DNA of 7,068 nucleotides from an uncultured Holosporaceae bacterium (GTDB taxonomy: Bacteria > Pseudomonadota > Alphaproteobacteria > CAISOG01): NCBI GenBank assembly GCA_903887035.1, contig CAISOG010000017.1:1-7068 (forward strand), written 5' to 3'. Both the position numbers and the translations under genes were made by a program. Below, piece by piece: positions 1 through 6,473 of the stretch. The notes under the pieces are model-generated. The model was given only the letters and a program-made list of their open reading frames with translations. It did not search any database and was not told the DNA's origin. Each line of letters begins with the position of its first letter. The first letter of the stretch is position 1.

Positions 1-477
1 CAGCCATCGGTTCAGGCCATCAACAAATTTTTATCAGAAAAAAAATTGCTGGATGAACAACGCCGCAAGCTGTGGCTGGGTTGGAGTGCGCTGTTTCTGG
101 CAGCGATGGTTGTTTCAGGCATCTTGGTTAATGTGCTGAAATTTCTGATTGGGCGGCCGCGCCCCGAATTGTGGTTCAGCCAGGGGCTTTATGGCTTTGA
201 TCCGCTTGCGCTGAATCACGCCTGGCACTCCCTGCCCTCTGGCCACTCCACCACGGCGGGGGCGATGGCGGTGTTGATGTGGCAGGCGGGGGGGGTATGG
301 CGTTATGCAGCGGTGTTGTATGCCCTGCTGATTGCCGCCAGCCGCCTGGTGTTGTTGCAACATTATTTGGCCGATGTGGTGGCGGGGTTGGTTTTTGGTG
401 CGTTGGTCAGCTGGCTGCTGCTACGGCGTTATCGCCCTACCCCATCTTCATCGCCTAACACCCCATCAAAGTCTTAG
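1..477 (+). CDS. PAP2-superfamily membrane lipid phosphatase (5' end missing)
   Basis: An integral-membrane phosphatase that would remove phosphate from a lipid phosphate or pyrophosphate, probably at the periplasmic face. The frame is open from base 1, so the true start lies upstream; the TTG at 46 is only an internal codon. All three PAP2 signature blocks are visible: K-x6-RP at 139-165 (KFLIGRPRP), PSGH at 235-246, and SR-x5-H-x3-D at 340-375 (SRLVLLQHYLAD). In this family the His of the third block is the nucleophile, oriented by the Asp, and the His of PSGH is the general acid; all are present. Hydrophobic segments lie before the first block, between blocks two and three, and after block three, followed by a short polar tail. 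The stop is 4 bases before lptF, which suggests co-transcription. Candidate roles are undecaprenyl-pyrophosphate phosphatase, phosphatidylglycerophosphate phosphatase or LpxE-like lipid A phosphatase; the sequence does not decide between them. An A8 and a G8 run lie within the gene. Confidence 0.9.
   Translation, partial: QPSVQAINKFLSEKKLLDEQRRKLWLGWSALFLAAMVVSGILVNVLKFLIGRPRPELWFSQGLYGFDPLALNHAWHSLPSGHSTTAGAMAVLMWQAGGVWRYAAVLYALLIAASRLVLLQHYLADVVAGLVFGALVSWLLLRRYRPTPSSSPNTPSKS
38..45 (+). repeat. A8 homopolymer run in the PAP2 gene
   Basis: Eight consecutive A bases span the Glu-Lys-Lys codons of the phosphatase fragment. It is an ordinary Lys-rich stretch but could be a slippage site for polymerase or a sequencing error point. 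Confidence 0.6.
288..295 (+). repeat. G8 homopolymer run in the PAP2 gene
   Basis: Eight consecutive G bases sit between the PSGH block and the SR-x5-H-x3-D block, in codons for Ala-Gly-Gly-Val. Loss of one G would put translation onto a TGA at 329-331; gain of one G would end it at TAA 456-458. Either would remove the third catalytic block. The run as given leaves the frame intact. Confidence 0.7.
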
Positions 478-481
478 CTGT

Positions 482-1651
482 ATGTTTCTGCAAACAGCCG
501 AAACCCATTACAACCGCTATATCCTTAGGCAGCTTTGGAAAACAGGCGCAATGGTGCTGATTAGCCTGTTCATGGTGCTGTGGTTCAGCCAGTCGCTTCG
601 TTTCATTGAATTGGTGGTCAATCGCGGCCTGCCATTTTACATGGTTTTGGTGCTGTCGCTGCAATGGTTGCCCAGCCTGTTGGTTATCCTGTTGCCGGTC
701 AGTCAGATGATCACGCTGCTGCTGGTGATGCAGCGGATGATTGCCGATCACGAATGGGTGGTTTGGAATGCGGTGGGAACCCCACCCCGCACCCTGCTGC
801 GCCCTTTTTTGCTATTTGGCATGGCGGGCACCATCGTGCTGGGACTATCCAACCTGTATCTGTTGCCCATCAGCTACAACAGTTTTCGCGACTATCAAGA
901 TCGCCTGCGCGATAGTGTCCTAAGCCTGCAGGAGGGGACGTTTACCAACGCCCTGCCCAACATCACCGTCTTTGTCCGCCAACAAAATGGCAACAGCAAA
1001 TTTAATGGCCTGTTGATTCAGGATACGCGCAGCACGCAGGAAACCGACACCATTTATGCCAGCAGTGGTGAGCTGTTGCGCACGCCAGAGGGGGTCATCC
1101 TGCGCATTTTTAATGGAACACGACAAAGCCTGAACCTGACCACCAAAGAGCTGTCGCTGTTATCCTTTGCGGAGTACCAGTTGAATCTCAGTGCGACCCT
1201 GGGTGGGGGTGGTGCTGGCAACAATACGGGCAGCCGCAACTCGGACGCTAAGGGGTTATCAACCCTTAAGCTGCTGCTTGCCAAAGATGCAGGCATCAAA
1301 CCTAGCCAGCTGCGTTCCTATCGCGCTGAGGCGCATCAGCGCATTATCGGCAGCTTTTTCCCGCTGTGCCTTACCCTGTTGATGTATTTTGGCCTGACCC
1401 AGGATTTGCGAACCCGCCACAACCGCAACCGAATTTTGCTGCGTGTCTGTGCCATCGGCGGGGTATTCATGGTTATTGGCTATGGATTAAATGCCCTGAA
1501 TGTTCGTGACAATCGATTCATCTGGATTTCCTATGGCCTAGTCATCGGCAGTCTATACGGTTGTTACCGATGGGAAAAAATCAGAATTGCTGCCCGCAGT
1601 TTCAAAATCGGCTATAACCCGTCATCATCCTTTCACCATGGGCACCCCTGA
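482..1651 (+). CDS. lptF: LPS export permease LptF
   Basis: One of the two transmembrane halves of the inner-membrane LptB2FG ABC transporter, which extracts LPS and drives it toward the outer membrane. The product is 389 residues, within the usual 350-400 for the family. Near the N-terminus is the family element RYILRQL (residues 12-18). Hydrophobic segments follow at about 22-44, 55-85 and 105-125, with a cytoplasmic coupling region between them (DHEWVVWNAVG, then a Pro-Pro-Arg turn). A periplasmic beta-rich domain covers roughly 130-285, and three more membrane segments lie near 288-306, 318-340 and 346-364, matching the six-helix LptF/G plan. A Gly/Asn-rich stretch sits around 238-258. 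The ATG at 482 is chosen because the N-terminal motif starts right after it; the frame is open further upstream but there overlaps the PAP2 gene. No clear Shine-Dalgarno is seen, so coupling to the PAP2 gene 4 bases upstream is likely. Assigned LptF rather than LptG by order and by similarity of the next gene to LptG. Confidence 0.93.
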   Translation: MFLQTAETHYNRYILRQLWKTGAMVLISLFMVLWFSQSLRFIELVVNRGLPFYMVLVLSLQWLPSLLVILLPVSQMITLLLVMQRMIADHEWVVWNAVGTPPRTLLRPFLLFGMAGTIVLGLSNLYLLPISYNSFRDYQDRLRDSVLSLQEGTFTNALPNITVFVRQQNGNSKFNGLLIQDTRSTQETDTIYASSGELLRTPEGVILRIFNGTRQSLNLTTKELSLLSFAEYQLNLSATLGGGGAGNNTGSRNSDAKGLSTLKLLLAKDAGIKPSQLRSYRAEAHQRIIGSFFPLCLTLLMYFGLTQDLRTRHNRNRILLRVCAIGGVFMVIGYGLNALNVRDNRFIWISYGLVIGSLYGCYRWEKIRIAARSFKIGYNPSSSFHHGHP

Positions 1652-1653
1652 TG
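1649..1653 (+). promoter_or_regulatory. TGATG stop-start overlap coupling lptF to lptG
   Basis: The TGA stop of lptF (1649-1651) shares its A with the ATG of lptG (1651-1653). No good Shine-Dalgarno precedes this ATG, so translation of lptG probably depends on ribosomes terminating lptF. That would suit two proteins needed in 1:1 ratio in one complex. Confidence 0.6.
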
Positions 1654-2769
1654 CTGCTGCACCGCTATATCCTGGGACAGTTTGCCCGCAGCCTGCTAAC
1701 CATGCTGGCGCTGATGGTTATCATCATTTTTCTGCTGGATTATTTAGAGCAAGCCCGCCGCTTCAGCGAGCGCGGATTGGATCTATCGGTGCTGTTAAAA
1801 ATCATCTGGTTGCGCATGCCACGGCTGTTGGGACAAACCCTGCCCTTTATCCTGTTGTTCGCGGCCATTTTGGCTAGCCACCGTCTTAACCGCGGGCGTG
1901 AGCTGCTGATAGCCAGGCTAAGCGGCCTATCGCTGTTTCATTTGATGGCTGGGTTGGTTATTGCTACAGGCCTACTGGGCGTGACCAAGATTTTGCTGCT
2001 GGATCCCTTAGCCAACTACAGTTTTGGCCGTTATGAGCGGCTGGAGGGCAGATTGCTGAATCGGCCGATGAATGTTAGCGGCCTGGGCGAAAATGGCCTG
2101 TGGCTTAGTCAATCGCGCCCTAAGCCTGCCAGCACCGAAATCGACGGCTATGATATTATGCAGGTACAACAGTTGCAGGATCGGCCGCTAAAGCTGCGTC
2201 AAGTGATGATTTTGCAGTTTGATAGCCAAGATCGCCTGCTATCCCGCCTTAATGCCGCCGAAGCCGTCCCGCAGGAGGATCGCACTTGGATGCTGTTGGA
2301 TGTAACCCAATATGACTTGGCCAACCCCGATGCGCCGCCTGTGCCCGTCACCATATCCTCTATGACCTATGCCAGCGCCCTAAGCGGCGATAGCATTCGC
2401 CAACGGGTAGAGTCGCCCGAGCGATTAACCGTATGGCAGCTGCCCCGCCTAATCCGCACCCTTGAGCAAACCGGCTTTGCCACCCGCGTTCATCGCCTGT
2501 ATTGGCAAAGCCTGCTGGCCTATCCCGTCCTGCTGATGACCATGTTGGTGATTGGCATAACGGTGGGGCAGCATGGGGGGCCACGCACCCAGCAACAGCT
2601 GTGGCAGGCTGTGGTCGGCGCCACCATCGCCTTTGGTTTTTACGGCCTAACCCAGGTTTTCCAGGCCTTGGCCACCGGTGATCGCATCCCCGTTATGGTT
2701 GGGGCATGGGCACCCGCCCTGATGATGTTGTCGGCCAGCTTAGCCTTTTTGTTGCATCAGGGCGAATAA
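1651..2769 (+). CDS. lptG: LPS export permease LptG
   Basis: Second transmembrane half of LptB2FG; together with LptF it forms the LPS cavity, while the LptB ATPase (not in this window) supplies energy. The product is 372 residues, typical for the family. It begins LLHRYILGQF, the same N-terminal signature as LptF; 13 identical bases at 513-525 and 1661-1673 reflect this. Membrane segments lie at about 13-32, 55-75, 95-118, 288-306, 320-340 and 351-368. The cytoplasmic coupling region reads RGRELLIARLSGLS (about 88-101), close to the usual 'RE..ALR.AG.S' form. The periplasmic beta domain between helices 3 and 4 ends in SPERLTVWQLPRLIRTLE, a well conserved LptG stretch just before helix 4 (residues ~251-268), followed by HRLYWQSLLAYP. 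The start is fixed by the overlap with the lptF stop. The gene ends 18 bases before lptD. Confidence 0.94.
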   Translation: MLLHRYILGQFARSLLTMLALMVIIIFLLDYLEQARRFSERGLDLSVLLKIIWLRMPRLLGQTLPFILLFAAILASHRLNRGRELLIARLSGLSLFHLMAGLVIATGLLGVTKILLLDPLANYSFGRYERLEGRLLNRPMNVSGLGENGLWLSQSRPKPASTEIDGYDIMQVQQLQDRPLKLRQVMILQFDSQDRLLSRLNAAEAVPQEDRTWMLLDVTQYDLANPDAPPVPVTISSMTYASALSGDSIRQRVESPERLTVWQLPRLIRTLEQTGFATRVHRLYWQSLLAYPVLLMTMLVIGITVGQHGGPRTQQQLWQAVVGATIAFGFYGLTQVFQALATGDRIPVMVGAWAPALMMLSASLAFLLHQGE

Positions 2770-2787
2770 CAGGCGAAAACAATCCTC

Positions 2788-5025
2788 ATGCTTGCCTTCG
2801 CTTTACCCCGCCGCATGATTTGGCGCCTTATCCTGCTGTCAGCCATTCTGCTGATGGCCAGCGGCCTGCTGCACAGCAGTTTTGCCAACCCTGTTGATAC
2901 CCCTGCTACAGCGGGCAGCACTGCGGGCAAGGATTTGCAACGGCAGGCATTGTTGGCCGCCGACCAACTGACCTATGACCAGCAGAACAAAAAAATCGTG
3001 GCGGAAGGCGGGGTGGAAATCGAACGCGATGGGCGGGTGTTGCAGGCGGATCGCGTTAGCTATGACCAAACCAGCCGCGTCTTAACCGCCGAAGGCCATG
3101 TCAAATTGATTGATGTTAGTGGCGATGTGGCATTTGCCGACAAAATGGTGATGGATGACCAGTTCCGTGAGGGCTTTGCTGAGGAAGTTCGACTGTTGTT
3201 GGCCGACAATTCCCGCATGGCCGCCCGCCGCGCCGATCGCAGCGATGGCAATCTCAGCAATTTGCATCGCGTAACCTTTTCCCCCTGTAAGGTTTGTGAG
3301 GATCCCAACCAGGCACCCTTTTGGCAGCTAAAGGCGGATCGCGTTACCCATAACCAACAGGACAAAATGTTGGTTTACCATGATGTTCGCCTGGAATTTT
3401 ATGGGCTTCCCGTGTTCTATAGCCCCTATTTTTCCTATCCCGACCCCAGTGTTAAGAAAAAATCAGGGCTGTTAAGCCCCTCCTACCTAAATTCCAGTCA
3501 AAACGGTAACGGGGTCAGCATCCCCTATTTTTGGAATATCGCACCAGAACGCGACCTAACCCTGCAACCTGTTATCTATGACAAGGCGGGCAATCTGCTG
3601 AAACTGCAATATCGTGAACGCTTTCGGCGCGGCATTGTGGATGTGCAGGGCAGCGGCGGCTATCTGGATCGCGTGCTTGATGATGGCCAAACCTCGAATA
3701 CTGGGCGTGGCCATATTAAGGCGATGGGGCGCTATGATTACGATGAAAATTGGCGCTTTGGCGCCGATATCCAAAGGGCATCGGATCGTTCCTATATGAC
3801 CCGCTATGACATCGACAAAAACCTGCTGCTGCAAAACCGATTGTATGCAGAGGGCTTTTATGGGCGTGATTATGCCAATGTGTCGCTGTACAAATTTGAT
3901 GACTTGCGGCAATCGGTGGATCCAGAATTTTCGCCAAGGGCGCTGCCCGTTGCCTCCTACGAACATTATTCCCCCCGTTTGGGCGGCGGCAATCTTTTCA
4001 GCAACAGTTATCTAAAATGGACGCCCAGCACCGCCATTTTGCAACGGGATGTAGGCATCAACACCCAACGATTATCCAGTAAAGCGGAATGGGTTATCCC
4101 AGAGCTGATTGCCGATAACGGCACGCGGTTACGCCTAAACGCCCTTATTCAATCTGACCTTTATAAGGTGCAGGAACCCAATACCACCAACGGATCGCGC
4201 GATATTGGCCGCTTAGTGCCAATTGCAAATGCTAAGCTGGATCGCCCCATGGTTTCGCCTGGCCAAGATTTCACCCAAACCATCAACCCGTTGGTGCAGT
4301 TGACCGCTACCCCCAACACCAAAGCCAACAGCAAAAAAATTCCTAATGAGGATAGCCAATCGTTTGAATTGGATGAAACCAACCTGCTCAGCACCAACCG
4401 CTTTCCTGGCCTGGATCGCCTGTCAACCGGCAACCGTGTCGATTACGGGGTCAGCCATGAAATAAAAAATCGTCGGGATCAGCATATTCGCACCTTTGTT
4501 GGCCAAAGCTTTGAACCGAATGCGAAAGATGTTTACGGTGTTGATACGGGGGCGGGGCAATCGCTGTCCGACGTGGTGGGCGGTACCACCATTGGCCTTT
4601 CCAAAAATACTGAGGTGGCCTATCGATTCCGCCGTGACAGCGAATCTCTTAAATCCCGACGGGATGAGGTTGGTTTTACCACCCAAATTAAGCCTGTTAC
4701 CCTGAGCGCCAGCTATGTTGCCCTGAACCCCAAATCGGCGACCAATGCCACCCTGATTCCGCAGGAACAGGTGATAGGCAGCGTTGGCGTGAACCTGGGC
4801 GATGGGTGGAATCTGACCACCAGCAGCTCACGTGATTTGCGAACTGGGAAGACCCGCAATTTCGGTGGCGCGTTGACCTATGGCAATGAATGTACCAACC
4901 TGTCCGCCACCTTTACCCATGATTTTACGTCTAATTCCGTGGACAACAAGCCAGGAACTAGCCTGCTGTTACAGCTGAATCTGAAGTATTTAGGCGATGT
5001 TGGGGATAGCACACTTTCCTTCTAA
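2788..5025 (+). CDS. lptD: LPS-assembly protein LptD (outer-membrane LPS translocon)
   Basis: Outer-membrane beta-barrel that inserts LPS into the outer leaflet, normally plugged by the lipoprotein LptE (not seen here). The product is 745 residues. A signal peptide is visible: basic RRMIWR, hydrophobic core at 14-29, and probable cleavage after SFA at residue 33. The N-terminal OstA/LptA-like jellyroll shows three related strand pairs, AADQLTYDQ (57-65), QADRVSYDQ (86-94) and KADRVTHNQ (182-190). LptD hallmarks follow: GLPVFYSPYFSYPDPS (206-221), then KSGLLSPSY, IPNEDSQSFELDETN (518-532) and NRFPGLDR (537-544). The protein ends in Phe, as expected for a BAM-recognised last strand. The mature protein has only three cysteines: C167 and C170 (CKVC) and C702. 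ATG 2788 is preferred; ATG 2815 (residue 10) would also keep a signal peptide. There is only a weak ribosome-binding site upstream. Confidence 0.96.
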   Translation: MLAFALPRRMIWRLILLSAILLMASGLLHSSFANPVDTPATAGSTAGKDLQRQALLAADQLTYDQQNKKIVAEGGVEIERDGRVLQADRVSYDQTSRVLTAEGHVKLIDVSGDVAFADKMVMDDQFREGFAEEVRLLLADNSRMAARRADRSDGNLSNLHRVTFSPCKVCEDPNQAPFWQLKADRVTHNQQDKMLVYHDVRLEFYGLPVFYSPYFSYPDPSVKKKSGLLSPSYLNSSQNGNGVSIPYFWNIAPERDLTLQPVIYDKAGNLLKLQYRERFRRGIVDVQGSGGYLDRVLDDGQTSNTGRGHIKAMGRYDYDENWRFGADIQRASDRSYMTRYDIDKNLLLQNRLYAEGFYGRDYANVSLYKFDDLRQSVDPEFSPRALPVASYEHYSPRLGGGNLFSNSYLKWTPSTAILQRDVGINTQRLSSKAEWVIPELIADNGTRLRLNALIQSDLYKVQEPNTTNGSRDIGRLVPIANAKLDRPMVSPGQDFTQTINPLVQLTATPNTKANSKKIPNEDSQSFELDETNLLSTNRFPGLDRLSTGNRVDYGVSHEIKNRRDQHIRTFVGQSFEPNAKDVYGVDTGAGQSLSDVVGGTTIGLSKNTEVAYRFRRDSESLKSRRDEVGFTTQIKPVTLSASYVALNPKSATNATLIPQEQVIGSVGVNLGDGWNLTTSSSRDLRTGKTRNFGGALTYGNECTNLSATFTHDFTSNSVDNKPGTSLLLQLNLKYLGDVGDSTLSF

Positions 5026-5099
5026 AGGTTGCTAGCCAAATTTCGTGGGATAGCATAACCTGCACCATCATTAGCAACATTTGAATTTGGAAAAGCCCC
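5026..5099 (+). other. lptD-surA intergenic region with inverted repeats
   Basis: This 74-base gap is the largest in the window. A 7-base perfect inverted repeat, gttgcta at 5028-5034 and tagcaac at 5072-5078, encloses a 37-base loop. The same left arm can instead pair nearer: ggtt-gcta (5027-5034) with tagc (5051-5054) and aacc (5057-5060), with a 2-base bulge. No T run follows either stem, so an intrinsic terminator is unlikely. A weak sigma-70-like pair, TTGCTA (5029-5034) and TAGCAT (5051-5056), 16 bases apart, matches 4 of 6 bases in each box. The surA start has only a weak GGAAAA (5089-5094) ahead of it. An internal promoter or RNA structure is possible, not shown. Confidence 0.25.
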
Positions 5100-6458
5100 A
5101 TGCGTGTCGGCCGTATCGTGATTTTGCCTGTATATCTATTGGCGTTGGTTAGCCTGTTGATGACAGTCTATGCCCACAACCCTGTTTATGCGGAAACAGC
5201 GGCCAAACCAAAGCCAAAACCCGCAAGCCAACCCGCGGCGGCGGCTATTGCCCCTACTGTATCCAAACCACCGTCACAGGATGGCCAATATATCGTGGCC
5301 ACGGTCAACAAAAAGCCTATCACCCGCTTTGATTGGGAACAGCGGATTCGGGTCGCCCTGGTAATGGCCGATATGCAGCCAACCGCCGCCAACAGTGAGC
5401 AGGTCGCCCTGCCCGTGTTGCGTAATCTGGTCGATGAGCAGGTGAAGTTGCAGGAGGCAGAAAAGCTAAATTTATCGGTGAAACCCGAAGAAATCGATAA
5501 TGTCTATGCCAGCATTGAGCAAAACAACAAAATGGCTAAGGGTGGGATGAAGCAGATGCTGAAGAAGCTTCAGGTTTCCGAAGCCGCCTATGATAATGAA
5601 ATTCGTGCCAGCCTGTTGTGGCGCAAGGTGATTCAACGCGCCGTGATTCCCGAAGTGCAAGTTTCGGGGGATGAGGTCATGCGCGCCCGCCAACGCAAAC
5701 TGGCGGTAATGGATAGGCCAGAATATCGCCTGGCCGAAATCGTCCTGAACAGTGAGGATTCCTCCACCCGGGATCGGGTGATTGAATCGGCCAAGGGGTT
5801 GATGCAGGCCTTGGCTGCGGGTGCCGATTTTTACAAACTGGCTAAACAGTTTTCCAGCAGCCCATCGGCGGCTGAGGGCGGCAATCTGGGGGTGGTTCCC
5901 GAATCCCTACTGGCGGAGGATCAGCGGCAATTGTTCAAAAATCAGGGCGCTGGCCGTGTGTTAACCCTGGAACGCAACGACGAAATCGTTATCTATTGGT
6001 TGCAGGAGGTTCGGCAACCCAATCAAGCCTACAACAAATCTATCCATTTGAATGTTAAGCAAATTCTTTTGCCCGCTGACGGTGATTTGGCAATGGCACA
6101 GGCCACCCAACAAAGTCTGGTGAATACCGATTGTGGGCAGCTAACGACGCAGGTGGAAAGCCAAGTTCCGGGTGGGCGTGTGCTGGATCTGAGTGACGCC
6201 AAGCTAAGCGATTTTTCCCGATCATTGGCCGCTGAGCTGGCCTCCATGCCCGTTGGTGGCGTAACCACACCGATTAAGGCGGATAGCGGCTATACCATGT
6301 TAAAACTCTGCCAGCTCAACCTGGATGGGGTTGCTGGCCTGGGTACCAAGGAATTGACGGATGGGTTGCGCCAGGAAAAAATTCTTCAGTCTGCCGCCCA
6401 ATATCTACGCACCCTTAAGCGCAGCGCGCGTATCGAAATTAAGGTGACCTCCTATTAG
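5100..6458 (+). CDS. surA: SurA-like periplasmic chaperone / peptidyl-prolyl isomerase
   Basis: Periplasmic chaperone that escorts unfolded outer-membrane proteins, LptD among them, to the BAM complex. The product is 452 residues, near the usual 420-450. A signal peptide covers residues 1 to 25 or 31 (two possible cleavage sites, VYA|HN and VYA|ET). A Lys/Pro/Ala-rich linker follows (about 34-52). The SurA N-domain starts near residue 65 (VATVNKKPITRFDWEQRI) and includes LVDEQVKLQEAEKLNLSVKPEE. A parvulin domain lies at about 206-305 (RPEYRLAEIVL, then AAEGGNLGVVPESLL). A second, degenerate parvulin-like segment is at about 315-406 (LNVKQILLP to GYTMLKLCQL) and lacks the GG-x-LG element. Two cysteines, C345 and C404, fall in this second half. 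The ATG at 5100 is kept because later starts would lose the signal peptide. The neighbouring lptD supports the assignment; a generic PpiC/PrsA-type isomerase is a less likely alternative. Confidence 0.88.
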   Translation: MRVGRIVILPVYLLALVSLLMTVYAHNPVYAETAAKPKPKPASQPAAAAIAPTVSKPPSQDGQYIVATVNKKPITRFDWEQRIRVALVMADMQPTAANSEQVALPVLRNLVDEQVKLQEAEKLNLSVKPEEIDNVYASIEQNNKMAKGGMKQMLKKLQVSEAAYDNEIRASLLWRKVIQRAVIPEVQVSGDEVMRARQRKLAVMDRPEYRLAEIVLNSEDSSTRDRVIESAKGLMQALAAGADFYKLAKQFSSSPSAAEGGNLGVVPESLLAEDQRQLFKNQGAGRVLTLERNDEIVIYWLQEVRQPNQAYNKSIHLNVKQILLPADGDLAMAQATQQSLVNTDCGQLTTQVESQVPGGRVLDLSDAKLSDFSRSLAAELASMPVGGVTTPIKADSGYTMLKLCQLNLDGVAGLGTKELTDGLRQEKILQSAAQYLRTLKRSARIEIKVTSY

Positions 6459-6465
6459 GGGGAGG
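6457..6465 (+). promoter_or_regulatory. Strong Shine-Dalgarno for rsmA, overlapping the surA stop
   Basis: AGGGGGAGG begins inside the surA TAG stop (6456-6458) and ends 8 bases before the ATG at 6474. It is the clearest ribosome-binding site in the window and fixes the rsmA start. Confidence 0.75.
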
Positions 6466-6473
6466 CTTTTTCT

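Noticed and set aside
332..481. A longer N-terminus for LptF starting at ATG 332.
   Set aside because: The extra 50 residues overlap the catalytic end of the PAP2 gene, are Trp/Cys-rich and unlike LptF, and the family motif starts right after ATG 482.
513..1673. A 13-base direct repeat (accgctatatcct) at 513-525 and 1661-1673.
   Set aside because: Both copies encode the shared RYIL element at the N-terminus of the paralogous LptF and LptG; homology explains it.
3046..3346. A 13-base direct repeat (gcggatcgcgtta) at 3046-3058 and 3334-3346.
   Set aside because: It encodes the ADRV element of the repeated strands in the LptA-like domain of LptD.
3556..3966. A 136-codon open frame on the minus strand.
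   Set aside because: It is opposite the conserved barrel-coding part of lptD and its product has no domain, membrane or export pattern I recognise.
898..4424. Frequent GATCGC hexamers, reminiscent of the cyanobacterial HIP1 palindrome.
   Set aside because: Nearly all are in-frame Asp-Arg codon pairs (GAT CGC) and the full ten-base palindrome is not seen; codon preference explains them.
928..6010. Several internal GCAGGAGG strings that look like ribosome-binding sites (near 928, 2271, 5451 and 6003).
   Set aside because: They encode Gln-Glu within lptF, lptG and surA and are not followed by plausible start codons of new genes.
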